From NCBI GenBank assembly GCA_963920705.1, contig OY987234.1:23666076-23730075 (forward strand): a DNA stretch of 64,000 bases, written 5' to 3'. The stretch is from Odiellus spinosus (lineage: Eukaryota; Arthropoda; Arachnida; Opiliones; Phalangiidae). Position numbers and translations under genes: made by a program. Below the pieces are notes generated by a model, which had not been told where the DNA came from, did no database searches, and saw only the letters and a program-made list of their open reading frames with translations. Below, piece after piece: positions 46,801 through 57,703 of this stretch. Each line of letters starts with the position of its first letter. The stretch's first letter is position 1.

Positions 46801-48080
46801 AATAGAGAGAGTTCGAGAAGTCGACCAATCGGTTCTAGAATCCGCGCCGAAACTAAAACTATCGGTGGAAAACTCCCGTTTTAAAGTACGGGAAGCGGAG
46901 CGAAGTCGATTGCGAGAGTTTGAACTAAGCGAATCTTGATTCCCCAACAGAAATTCTTCCGTTTTCATCATTCTCTCGCGCAACGAACCCGGACTGAAGT
47001 TTCCCTTCAGGGACATCGAATCTAATTGGGATTGAAAACTGTTCAAGCCGGCGTCTTCGCTCGAGTCTAAGAAAGGGTCCGATTCCATCATAGATCCGGA
47101 AGTCTCAAAATCATTTTCTTTATCGTCTCGAAGGACTCCAGCAGTCCAGTCCCCGCTCGATAGCAATTGACGTTTTCGCGGCGTTCTTAATCTCGCCACG
47201 TCTTTATTCAGAATATCTCGAGGTTGACCGGGTATCGACTTCCCGAAAGAAACCGCTCCGTTGTTTTTGGTATATTGAACCGGTTCGTAAATATTGCTCG
47301 AAGTTAAGCCCATTTTTAGATTATCATTTCCATCCGAAAAACTAAAGCTCTCGCTGCTGCTTTCCTTAATGTTACAAAAAATTTGCCTCTATTAAATTTG
47401 TATAGCGAGAGGTTGGACACTTGACAAAATCTTGTACGCATTCTCAAACATCATTTAAAATCCCAAGGAAATAATTTTGTGTAAAATGGCCCAGGGCTCC
47501 CAGCTCAAGGTCCGCAAAAATAATAGGTATTATAGATCCAAAATTATCAATTTATAGCTTCAAAATACGTATCAGTTTTACCCGTTAAAAATAACCAAAT
47601 TTGGGACTTTTATAGGATGTATAATATATATTGGAGAATAGAACTTTTAAATATACATATTTTCTTAATATTTTAGTATTCTGGGAGCCTTGAGTGGCCC
47701 AAAAAAGTATTTACCCTTTCGCAACACGAAGTATTACTGACGGAGAGATCAGATATTGAACTTAGTTCGCTAGAGTCGTCGCTGAAATTCTACGGAAACC
47801 CTTTAAAATTAACAATTTAAATTCGTATAGAAACTCGATAGACCGTACTTACTGCGCAAAATTCATCTAAACCCCTTTTTCTGCTAGATTTCTTATTGGA
47901 ATTGTTCGTAGGGTATTTTCTCTTTCCTAATTGTCCTCTTAGATGGTGAAATATTCTGTAGCACACGAATGAGCCCACTCCTAATAGAAGTACGAAGCTC
48001 GTCGCTCTCACTAGAGAGGGAAAAAACCAAAAATATTGATAAACATTATTCGTAGAATTAAAATTAAGTAGCAAATCCAT
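43841..48080 (-). CDS. Membrane-anchored OTULIN/FAM105-family protein, probable pseudo-deubiquitinase
   Basis: OTULIN cleaves Met1-linked ubiquitin; its paralogue OTULINL (FAM105A) is an inactive, membrane-anchored form. Exons: 47853-48080, 47715-47789, 45697-47364, 45187-45465, 44372-44659, 43841-44011, all joining in phase 0, about 902 residues. Residues 24-42 form a hydrophobic anchor (SFVLLLGVGSFVCYRIF) followed by a basic stretch. A long acidic, serine-rich middle has a coiled coil (ERIENLETELNDLKQTV). The last 245 residues match the family: VRNDHYCQIRACVF aligns with the OTULIN Cys loop (DNYCALRATLF), then LLYGRESCRTP, GNALSLDQ, FNTQEF and WPEVLLATDD. The Cys is kept, but the family ending DDRHYNIPV is replaced by DDKNVWLLKR-stop, so the catalytic His and Asn are absent. 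The ATG at 48080 has an in-frame stop just upstream. The 45465 acceptor is chosen over 45528 for its pyrimidine tract. The donor after 45697 is a weak GTCAGT. Confidence 0.8.
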
Positions 48081-48679
48081 GCCTTAAGACCATTGATACG
48101 TACAATAATTTAATTTACGGAAATTATCTCGAAAGATTCCAACAAGAACAAAATCAACAAATCACTAATACTATAATATTTAAATTAAACTCGAACTTTG
48201 GAACTCGAATCAGCTGATACATATCACGCGGAATGCCTAATTCGCCTCTTACCAATAAACTTTTTTCTGCCACAATTAGGGCGTATATATTAAAAAAAGT
48301 AATGACGTAATTAGAGTATAGTTTTTCCTTGGAGGAGAAATGATGAGGCAACCTTCCTTATCTGCCCTTTTCAAATTAGAACATTCATCCCCGGACTAAA
48401 ATACGTCGCGAAAAAGATAAAAACAACGAAACCTACTTGACATATCTGTCAATTGACTGTTAAGCCTATTTCCGTCGTACAAATACGAGAAAATTATATA
48501 AGAAGAAATTAGATACAATTTTCTTCTGATAATATAGAAAAGATTACTACTGCAAATACAAAGGTTTGGGGCATTTTCTTTCTTCTTAGCCGTCCGTCCT
48601 CAGTCCACGGGGTGAAACGCGAATAACACCCCCCCCCCCCCGCTTACTTTGTTCGCAACTTTTTTTCCCCTCGATATTA

Positions 48680-49112
48680 ATTTATTACCTCACCTTTTTC
48701 GTTCAGCAGAAAATCGTGGCTTAGTTCCGGCCAGAAGGCTACTTTCGCGAGAGAAAAGCTGTTGAAGCCAAGGTCGACGCAGTTTCCATTGGTCCATAAA
48801 GTTTGAGCGGGAACCGCTTGAACCAGCCAACACGTCGAGGACTCTAGAAGCCCTCCGCCGCTTCCGATCACTTCCGGTGTTACCGGACAAGGTTGATGTC
48901 CGAAATATATTGAAAATTCGAAATTGCACACCGTGGACATTTGAAGACCCAAGACCATCGGGGGCGCCATGACGTAAGGAGGCCGCTACCCTCTCGCGAT
49001 ACGGACTTAAAAGTCCGAGAGTGATGACCCGAGCCATAAATAATTTCCACTCGGATGGGCAGACCCAGTTCTCCTCGAAAACAACTTCATCCGGCGCTAT
49101 TTGGAAATACAA
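48680..49112 (-). other. Exon-like open block, unassigned
   Basis: Two overlapping minus-strand frames are open here. One starts MAPPMVLGLQ at 48970 and runs about 93 codons to a donor-like GTGAGG at 48689. The other starts MYFQIAPDEVVFEEN at 49112. Base composition is closer to coding than that of its neighbours. It lies just upstream of the OTULIN-family gene, so it could be an upstream or alternative exon, an unrelated small gene, or chance. I recognise no family. Confidence 0.25.
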
Positions 49113-49489
49113 AGAGACTGAGGGGGGAAGAAAAGCGCCAGTACACCTGCCGTTTTCTACAGTGGGGTGAGTGATATTCTTTCGTAACCATCTCTTTTAT
49201 CTCTAGTGTTAGGGAAAGCGTGGGCGATTTATCCGTGATTATTAGACTTAGGTAAGAAGCGCGAAACAGGATGTTTAAGATTTATTCGACAAATTTCCTA
49301 TTTCTCGAGCGTTACCTAATCAATGTTACGCAAATATTAGTCATCATATATATCATATATATTACCACCAAAATTGTCACCTTACAACTGACACTTCTGT
49401 CACTACGTCTAACAAATCTCCTTGAAAATCGGCGGCCCTCGATAAGTAAAGAAACGAGACTTGGCGCGCGTAAAATACTCCCTTTCGAA

Positions 49490-49590
49490 GGACTTATCTG
49501 CTCTAGAATATGCCCCTTGAAAATCATCTTCCCTACTGCGCGCAACCTATTAAATTTATGGCCGACGTCGTCTGCTAATAAAAGTAAAAA
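49490..49590 (-). repeat. Dispersed ~105-bp element, copy 1 (inverted)
   Basis: The reverse complement of this stretch aligns with 49915-50025 and 51565-51670: TTAGC.GACGACGT near one end, and AAGGGGCA.ATTCTAGAGC then AGATA at the other. The copies are diverged in the middle. Confidence 0.5.
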
Positions 49591-49914
49591 CAACTTTCAT
49601 CGCGGATAGTCCCTTTAATAGCGCAACGCGTTACGCGTAGCTCTAGACGTCGTCCGCTAAAGGGCTCTACAAATGGAGGACAGTCCCTTTAATATGGCGA
49701 TAGAGTAGAGGTTTGAAGTGTATGATTTTTAATGGTTGGTAGTCTTTTTCAAATCGAGGGTAGTCTCTTCCATCAACTTTTAAGCGCTCTACAAACCCCT
49801 TGAAAGTTGTCTTTTCTCTCTTAGCGGACGACGTAGGACATTAATTGCCCAAATTCTAGAGCAGATTGCGCCTTAAAATTTTTGAATTCAATTTAAAGTC
49901 GCGTTCTTTTCTAG

Positions 49915-50025
49915 CTTAGCGGACGACGTTGACCGTAACAAACTGTCCAAGCTAGCCAAGCTAGGCTTCGCGTGTAAGGGAATGGTATTTTAAAGGGGCA
50001 AATTCTAGAGCAGATAGTGCCTTTA
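49915..50025 (+). repeat. Dispersed ~105-bp element, copy 2
   Basis: Contains CTTAGCGGACGACGTTGACC followed, after a variable middle, by TTTTAAAGGGGCAAATTCTA and GAGCAGATAG. It faces copy 1 in inverted orientation. Further GTCGTCCGCTAAAG fragments lie at 49648 and 49823, so the area holds nested pieces of the same family. Confidence 0.5.
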
Positions 50026-50983
50026 AAGCAGGAAAAGAAATAAAAAAAAAAAGCACTAAAATTTATCCTAATCGAAAACGCGACAAAATTTCAGCGGATT
50101 TACCGCTACAACACCTCCATTGTCCGCTCTATTTCGTCTAATTATTCTAAACTACATCCTTTAACCGCGATTATTATTATTATAAAATTTAAATCAGCCC
50201 TTGTAGAAGCGTTCCAACCCTCGTACGCTGGTGTACGCGCGTTTACGCGGTAGCCCGCTTTACAGGCGTTGGTTTTCCCAAAATCTTCCTGATACGTTCG
50301 TTGTACTAGCCGCGTATTACTCACGCGTTTCACGGACTACGCCTTAATATAAACTAATACAATCTCTTAATTCGCCAGAAAATCCGATAATTTAATCGCT
50401 ATAAAAACAAACGTTATCGCGATTTCGATATATTTAATCGGGGATCATTGTACCGACGCGTATTGATTGACGTTTCCCGTTTCGTCGAGTCTAAGCGTTT
50501 AATGAGTGAAGGGCTCGTTACTCACCTTAATATTTGGCCTCCTATTAACACCATCTTATCTCGTACGCGTTGAAATTTGTTCCCCCGCGGTCGGCGGAAG
50601 GGAAGGGGGTGAAAACTTAAACTTAGTAGTCAAACTTGAAGTAAAATCTAAATGAATACGAAAGCGAAAGTTAAGGGAGAGAGAATTTAAACGGATCGCT
50701 TTCCAGAAGCCATTTTGGTTTCAAGATGCTCGGGGAATGGAACGGTACGATCCCCCTTGGCTTTGGTCGATAAAATTCGAGTCTCTGATCGATGGCAAGT
50801 TGTATAATACGTCCACGAACCGGAACCGAATGAAGAGGAAACATTTTTACTCAATTTAATGGCGAGAAAGTGAAAGAAATTCCCGAGGCTATTAATTTAC
50901 ATTCACGCGTGACGTCAGTTTTACTTTTTGTTTCAACGCGAAATGGACATACGCGATGAGTGTCCGACGGAATATTCGACCCG

Positions 50984-51037
50984 AATTCTACAAAAGCGGA
51001 CCAAAAATTTATATTTTTGGTTCGCTTTTGTTGAATT
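50984..51037. repeat. Imperfect hairpin, 25-bp arms, 4-base loop
   Basis: The left arm at 50984-51008 and right arm at 51013-51037 are complementary at 23 of 25 positions by eye, around a TTAT-type loop. It lies inside a diverged, reversed relative of the 13.1-kb foldback element (CACGCGTGACGTCAGTTTTA at about 50903). Confidence 0.75.
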
Positions 51038-51564
51038 CGCGTCAATTCATTTGGTCTATATTAGATCATAGGTCGAATTCCGTTTGAATTTGATGTAGAA
51101 ACGGCTTCTCCAATTTGTTAAGATTTGTGGTAATTTAATTGTTCCGAAATGAATTTGATATTTTAAGGGGGGGGGGGGGAATCGAGTGCCTGCTACTTCG
51201 CTCTACCTTTCCCTTCATTCGGTCTCTTATAATGTTATCGCGCCAAATCGAGTTGATCCCAAATAGAAAATTCCGAACGAGGAAAACGAAACGTTCGCTT
51301 TTCCTCTAGATTACTTACTACTACAGAAGGGACTGTAATAAGGAGCAAATTAATATTCATTCATTCACCCTTACTTATCCTTAACCTTTATTGAGCCGCG
51401 CTAACGAGACGGACTTGGTCTCTATAGAGGAGCGGCGCCTTTTCCTACGATTCTGCCAAAAATCTCTACCCCCTCTTAACCTAATCTCTACGGGTCTACT
51501 ATATTATTATTAAAGGGACTATCCGCGCCATTCTTTAAATCCCCTTTAAAGTCGCCTTCTTTTA

Positions 51565-51670
51565 TAACTTAGCGGCCACGACGTTGTACGAAACAAGTTG
51601 TACAGTCAAAGCTAGGCTGTGTACATATCGGAAGAGCATTTTAAAGGGGCAAATTTTAAGAGCAGATAGG
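51565..51670 (+). repeat. Dispersed ~105-bp element, copy 3
   Basis: The third copy, in the orientation of copy 2: CTTAGCGGCCACGACGTTG, then a variable middle, then TTTTAAAGGGGCAAATTTTA and GAGCAGATAGGGCC. No coding capacity. Confidence 0.5.
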
Positions 51671-52757
51671 GCCTTTAACCGACTAAATTCTTTAGGAATC
51701 TAAACACGCGATGAGGAAGGGGAGAGCTTAAACTAATTTAATTAAAATTATAGTTAAAGAAAAACGTCATATTGTCCATTTTATTTAGAAAAGATCCCGT
51801 GAAAAGTTACAAATTTTTAAAAATATTAAAATTTTGCATTTAATCCCATGTTATAGAGATTTATGGTATGTCTGCGCATATATAACACTGGCAGAGCTCG
51901 GGCAATCCAGTCACTACGCAGTGGACTACTGTACTCTTGTTTTATATCATAGCTTTGGATACTACTAGTGGAATTTCAACAACCAATGAATGCGGTATGA
52001 AGACGCAAGAGGAAGCTTAATCTTTTAATTCGATATCCTTGAAAATGGACCTAAAATTATTTGAAACAAATATTAGGCTTGAACCAAAAGATACGTTCTG
52101 AGTAACAAGTTTACCAAGTTGAAATGTTTGGTATATCGTAAATACGGGCATCGAAACGCGTGGCTACATCCTAAAAGATAGGGGAAATTTCAAAGGTGAA
52201 AAATTGTGGCGATAAACAAAGTAGAAAATTCAGTATTAAGCTAGAATTCAATATTTCACTCGCAAAGTAGTTATATAAATTATCCACGAAGTGTGATAAC
52301 TGGTTACTAGGGTACCTCTGGGTAATGAGCGAGATTGGCCGGAAACTCGTTAACAACGAGATATCAAACTCCTCGATGCGAGAAAAATTAAAGATTTGTA
52401 GCCTAATCAAGAACAAAGGGTTTTGGATTTAAATAATTTAGTGGAGCTTGTTAAATAAAAGTAACTTGATAAGATATTTCTGGTTATAGCGTTAGTTAGG
52501 TCTACACTCCTTAGGATTAAATAAGGATCTAAGTCATTGATAAGTATAATTTTTTTTCTATAACGTTTTTCGGGACCTTTATTTGACTTAGACAACTCTC
52601 TGAAAAGATGTTAGCTACCTAAATAATTAATAAATACAAATTAATGTGAGTATAAGGATAACCATAACCACTAACCTATTAAAATGCTATTTTGTCGTCT
52701 GCTAAAAATCTGTTGGTCCTTCACCTTTTCAAGCCGAGAGAAAGCGTCTCTGTTACT

Positions 52758-53322
52758 ATGGCGACGGGGGCGGAGCTTAGGGGTATTGTCAAATGTCAAT
52801 GCTCTATTTCTCCATCCAATTACGCGGCCATCTTGTTAGGCTTATTGATTAAGCAGACAATGTTTACAATTATAGAGCTTCACTATTGGCTAGAAAAGAT
52901 ACTCCAAATTGGGTATGGAGTATAAACACGAGTAATTGGACTGACAACGTGATAAGGCGAGTAGGATATTTGAAACGTTTACTTAATTTATTAACACGGT
53001 GTATTATAAACATGGAAAATGGGAGCAGATTCCCTCTTATATTACAGCTACGTTACACACTAAGGCGAATGATCAGTTTTCGATCGGCAACTGGATTTCT
53101 AACATGGGAAAGGTTCGTAGCTTCTAATCTTTTTAAAGAAATAATTAATTAATCAGTATTTTTTATCTGTACTGTTGAAATCTTCTAGAATGGAAAGTTT
53201 CGGGACATTTAGGAATTTTATCGGACTATGACCAGTGTGAAACGCTTATTTCCATCCTCGACTCCTCGGAGAGCAGACGTGCTTATGACGTAATGTCCGA
53301 AGAAATATGTTTATCTAGACAG
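52758..53322 (+). CDS. Candidate small spliced gene, function unknown
   Basis: Four blocks join with open frames and GT-AG borders: 52758-52782 (MATGAELR), 52878-52931 (ARKDTPNWVWSINT), 53048-53116 (KANDQFSIGNWISNMGK) and 53189-53322 (SGHLGILSDYDQCETLISI, then EEICLSRQ). The last block is the best: 134 bases open in one frame, with an acceptor CTTCTAG and donor GTGTTT. The composition is protein-like and differs from the surrounding chance frames. A further exon may follow after an acceptor near 53429. I recognise no family. The borders are hand-chosen among alternatives, so the exact model could be wrong even if the gene is real. It runs toward the telomere, opposite to the other genes. Confidence 0.28.
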
Positions 53323-53859
53323 GTGTTTTTTAAATTGACCTATTTCAGGCCTAAAGTCCTTCTTCGAAGCGAGCTTTATTGTTTTTTATCAATGGATATA
53401 AAGTAATATCATATCAGATACTTCGTTATTTTCAAATCAGCCGTCGTCACGTCCAGCCGGTGTTTCTCAGAAGACAATGGAAGAAGTACCTTGGATTTTT
53501 AGGGAAAGGTTTAATGTAATATTTGAACAGTCAAATTAAAGACTGTGTTTAATTCGGCGTTGCCCTTATGTGGTCAATTAGTAACCACTCGTTACCTTGT
53601 TCTTTTCACGTTTAATCAAAACAAAGGCCTAGTTTTGACTAAACGAAAGACAAGTGCATTTTTAAACTAAATATCTATCTGCAGCGGATATTTAGTTTTC
53701 ACCCTTTGACCCATAGCTAGTTTCAAATATATACGGAGTTTATAACTGTTTGTGGTATAAATTTTTATTCTTTATTTTGTGTGAATGGTTTAGAGTTTGC
53801 GCAAACTCACATTTAGTGTATTATACTAGTTCCTAATAGAATAATTACTAATTGACTTT

Positions 53860-55010
53860 GGTAGTTGGGTTTTTATTTTTCCAGTTCCTGTCAGCGGCCC
53901 CTCGCAGTTTGCCGATGCCATCAGCTCTCCTCTGTGCCGTCGCATTCAGTCCAGAGATGTTCGTTGTTCGACCGAATCGTCTAGATGTCATCGAGTTGAG
54001 TGGAGCTTCCGTATCTTCAGTGAGGGACTGATAACAGGCAATAATCGTTTCAAATGCCATTTCAAGTCTACCAGATAGTAATTTGTGTTTTTTTTTTTTT
54101 TTTTTTTTTTCAATTTGCAGGAGGCCATCAGCGAGTCACGCCTGTCCATTCAGTCCGAGCGCCTTCCAACTCGAGAGAGACATTCGGTGCCTGACGTTCA
54201 TTCACGCCTGTCCATTCAATCCGAGCGGAAACATTCAATGCCTGACAATTCATCTCGGCCGTTGAGTGGAGCTACCGTATCTTCAGCGAGGGACTGATAA
54301 CAGGCAATAATCGTTCCAAATGTCATTTCAAATCTACCAGATTGTAATTTGTGGCTTTTTTTAAATTTGCAGCAGGCCATCAGCGAGTCACGCCTGTCCA
54401 TTCAGTCCGAGCGCCTTCCAACTTGAGAGAGACATTCAGTGCCTGACGTTCAATCACGCCTGTCCATTCAATCCGAGTGCCTTCCAACTCGGAGACATTC
54501 AGTGCCTGACAATTCATCTCGGCCGTTGAGTGGAGCTTCCGTATCTTAAGCGAGGGACCGATAACAGGCAATTATCGTTTCAAATGTCATTTCAAATATA
54601 CCAGATTGTAATTTGTGCTTTTTTTCTTCAATTTGCAGGAGGCCATCAGCGAGTAACGCCTGTCCATTCAGTCCGAGCGCCTTCCAACTCGAGAGAGATA
54701 TTCAGTGCCTGACGTTCATTCACGCCTGTCCATTCAATCCGAGCGCCTTCCAACTCGGAGACATTCAGTGCCTGACAATTCATCTCGGCCGTTGAGTGGA
54801 GCTTCCGTATCTTCAGTGAGGGACCGATAATAGCCAATAATCGTTTCAAATGTAATTTCAAATCTTCCATATTGTAATTTGTGCTTTTTTCTTCAGTTTG
54901 CCGGAGGCCATCAGCGAGTCACGCCTGTCCATTCAGTCCGAGCGCCTTCCAACTCGAGAGAGACGTTCAGTGCCTGACAATTCATCTCGACCGTTTGCCG
55001 AAGGTCATCA
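53860..55010 (+). repeat. Exon-like tandem array, ~252-266-bp units
   Basis: The landmark GAGGCCATCAGCGAG recurs at 54121, 54373 (CAGGCC), 54639 and 54904, with a more diverged unit at 53913. Spacings are 252, 266 and 265 bp. Each unit has a T-rich tract, TTTGCAG or a close variant, about 150 bases rich in protein-like codons, then GATAACAGGCAATAATCG and the next T tract. On the plus strand several units read SRLSIQSERLPT..., R.SVPDNSSRPLSG. Within units a ~60-bp block (CGCCTGTCCATTCA..CCGAG) is itself duplicated. Some units are interrupted, so if this was an exon array it is partly decayed. Confidence 0.75.
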
Positions 55011-55555
55011 GCCGTAAGTCCGGAGATGTTGGGTGTCCGAAGTCAGCGTCCCTTTGGCGCCGGTGTGCGAAGCTTCGAGACGAACAAGGACTTTGTGGGA
55101 GGGAAGTGGTGTTTTTCATGGTTTGATGAGGGTTTTTAATTTTAAAAATTTTGCGAAAAAGAGCTCTTTTTTTGTGGCACCGCTAGAAATACAAGGTTAA
55201 GTCCCATAATTTTGTATTTCTGGTGCCACCCCCTTATTGGCCCCGCGTAAGAATGTGTTGAAATTGTAATATAAAAATATGTATTAATGTTACGTTTGAT
55301 CTGATCAAGGTAAGAAGATGGCGTCACGAGACGAGTAGCCACGTACGGTGACCAGATCCGACACGAGATGGCGCCACAAACCAGTGCGCCTCCTTGACTT
55401 CAACGAGACCCAGTGGGATTGCAGACCGAACTGAACCGATCTCTTTGACCCGGCGCCATTTAGAGTAGAAATATTTCCATTGTATTTATCTATTGTATAA
55501 GGAAAATAGTGCGCTAAATAGTCTTTGTATAATTTAATTTTTAATCCGTTAAACT

Positions 55556-55712
55556 TGAAAGTACAATAAATGTTTAGAACTGAAAAATAAATGAATTTAT
55601 TCCAATTGAACAATAACGAATCCTTACATAATTTTTAATCACTTGTCATACTTCAAAGTAGAATAAATGTTTAGAACTGAGAAATAAATGAATTTATTCC
55701 AATTGAACAATA
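55556..55712. repeat. Short direct repeat, two ~57-bp copies
   Basis: The stretch containing AATAAATGTTTAGAACTGA and AAATGAATTTATTCCAATTG, then AACAATAA, occurs at about 55562-55617 and again at about 55660-55712 with few differences. Confidence 0.85.
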
Positions 55713-55946
55713 AGCCTATTTATTCCCCAATGATGATTTAACTGAGGGGAAACAATGTAGCGATTCGTCGCAGACACTGTTGCAAACTGCCAGCTGTCGA
55801 AGCAATTCATTCTAAGAAGTAATTATCAGAGCTCGTAGGTTTTTAATTTTACATAATTTACATCGTTTTTTCTTCGTTCCAGTTTTCTCCCGAGAGACCT
55901 GGTCGCGAGATTACATCAGGTTGATTTTTCGCTAAACAATTGTCAC

Positions 55947-56622
55947 GAGTGTATTTCATGGACTGGAAGATTCCTGTTCGATATATGCCCATGACTCCTA
56001 ATGTGACAAGTGGAATTACACTGACAGTACTGGCAATCTTTCATCAGTCTAAGGTACGTACAACAATCATTTTGACAATTGCTCATTAAGAATTGTTTAA
56101 TTAACTAGAGGTTTTTCTTTATTGCGGATGTTTTACTCTAGAAAAAGCTTGGAAATTTCAAAGAAGGGCAAATCTAAGTAGAAGCCAATGAGTATGATCA
56201 ATCCAAATTGATAATCGATCATTGATGCAACCTAAGCTCCGTTCGCGTTCTCTCCCTGTTTATCCCATTAAGATAAAGAAATCGATAACGCCGGAAAGGA
56301 ACGGTTTCCCTCAAAGTATCGCGGAACGGGTTATAGTTTAATCAAAGCTCAAGTTCAGTAGTTTTCATCCGCTCGTGACAAAGTTCAAGAAGTGCCGCAT
56401 TTTGTAACAAAGTAATCGCGGAATGACTCTCGTAAAAAGTGACAATTGATCTAAAAATTTCACGAATACTGACGTGATGAATCGGATATGAACCCGAAAA
56501 AGGACGCGGAAGTGAGTGAATAAACTTGGAACTGTTTAAGAAGCATTGATGAGGAAAGAACTGGAGAATTTTCAAGCCACGAAATCCGACGAAAAGTTTA
56601 AAAAAGGTAGGCGAATTTAGTT
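55947..56622. repeat. Subtelomeric segmental duplication, copy 1
   Basis: Nearly identical over ~670 bp to 57704-58366 in direct orientation. Both contain GGACTGGAAG.TTCCTGTTCG, GAAATCGATAACGCCGGAAA and, at the end, ATGAGGAAAGAACTGGAGAA leading to AAAAAAG followed by GTAGGC. That last part is an open 19-codon stretch (MRKELENFQATKSD...) ending at a donor-like site in both copies, so the unit may have come from a 5' exon. Earlier in copy 1, MDWKIPVRYMPMTPNVTSG reads open to GTACGT; the matching frame in copy 2 is interrupted. Confidence 0.85.
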
Positions 56623-56629
56623 TGCCCCT

Positions 56630-57050
56630 GCAAATTTTTGCACGTTAATCACCTTACAGACCTCTAATTAGTTTAATTAGTGCCTTAGTTAATTCTTTCA
56701 GGGATTTTTTTGCAATTTGGGTGTGGAAGATGGTTCTTAAATCCTTAATCTTAACTTAGAATCGTTCCTACTCTCACGTTAATCACCTTACAGACCTCTA
56801 ATTAGTTTAATTTGTGCCTTAGTTAATTCCTTAGGGACTTTTTTCAATTTGGGAGTGGAAAATGGTTCCTAAATCCTTAATCTTAGAATCATTCCTACTT
56901 GCGCGTGAATCGCCTTAGTTAATTCTTTTAGGGACTTGTTTCAATTTGGGAGTGGAAGATGGTTCTTAAATCCTTAATCTCAGAATCATTCCTACTTGCG
57001 CGTTAATCACCTTACAGGCCTCTAATTAGTTTAATTTGTACCGTGGCTAA
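56630..57050. repeat. Imperfect tandem repeat, ~110-135-bp units
   Basis: CGTTAATCACCTTACAGACC and GGTTCTTAAATCCTTAATCT recur three to four times at about 56640, 56775, 56905 and 57000, with deletions between copies. It lies between the two copies of the segmental duplication. Confidence 0.8.
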
Positions 57051-57234
57051 TTTTATTTCTTAATTGGAGTAGGGACTGTTTTTATGAATATTTTAGGGTC
57101 AGTCACCCTGTTATCAGACAGTTTTTGTTAATTTTTATTTTTTTACTCAAAGTAAAATGGCAAAAGTTAGTTTTTTGGAAAGACTAAAACCCCAATTACG
57201 TGTTAGGCTAGTTTTAAGAGGCTCGACGCGATTT

Positions 57235-57610
57235 AGATTTTGTCTTCACATTTTTCTTGATAACTATGTTACAGCTTGCTATATACCTATCAATATTTGA
57301 CCAATCATAATTCATTATGTGGGGAATGAGGTTATATCCTTCATTTGATCTAGAAATGATCGTACACTGAGTTATGAATTTTCAAAAATTATGTTTATTC
57401 ACATAGGAAACCTAGTTATTTAGATTTGATATTTTTATTTGCATTTTGCTTGATAACTATGTTATGGCTTGCCATATTTCTATCAATATTTTACCAATCA
57501 TAGTTCATTATGTGGGGAATGACGTCATATCCTTCATTTGATCTAGAAATAATCTTACACCGAGTTATGAATTTTCAAAAATTAGGTTTATTCACTTAGG
57601 AAACCATGTT
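57235..57610. repeat. Two-copy tandem repeat, ~185-190 bp
   Basis: GATAACTATGTTA.GGCTTGC, then CATTATGTGGGGAATGA, then CTTCATTTGATCTAGAAAT and GAGTTATGAATTTTCAAAAA occur twice in the same order. Identity is high by eye, with scattered substitutions. Confidence 0.85.
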
Positions 57611-57703
57611 TTATTAGATTTGGTATTTGTCTTTGCATTTTTACAATGGGTACCCCTTGTAAAAAAAAGAATTATTATTTTTTTACAGGGGGTGTATTTC
57701 ATG

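Noticed and set aside
52758-52925. Single unspliced 55-codon frame MATGAELRGIVKCQCS... as an intact small gene
   Set aside because: The spliced reading gives longer protein-like sequence across several blocks. The unspliced frame has no recognisable feature, though it cannot be excluded.
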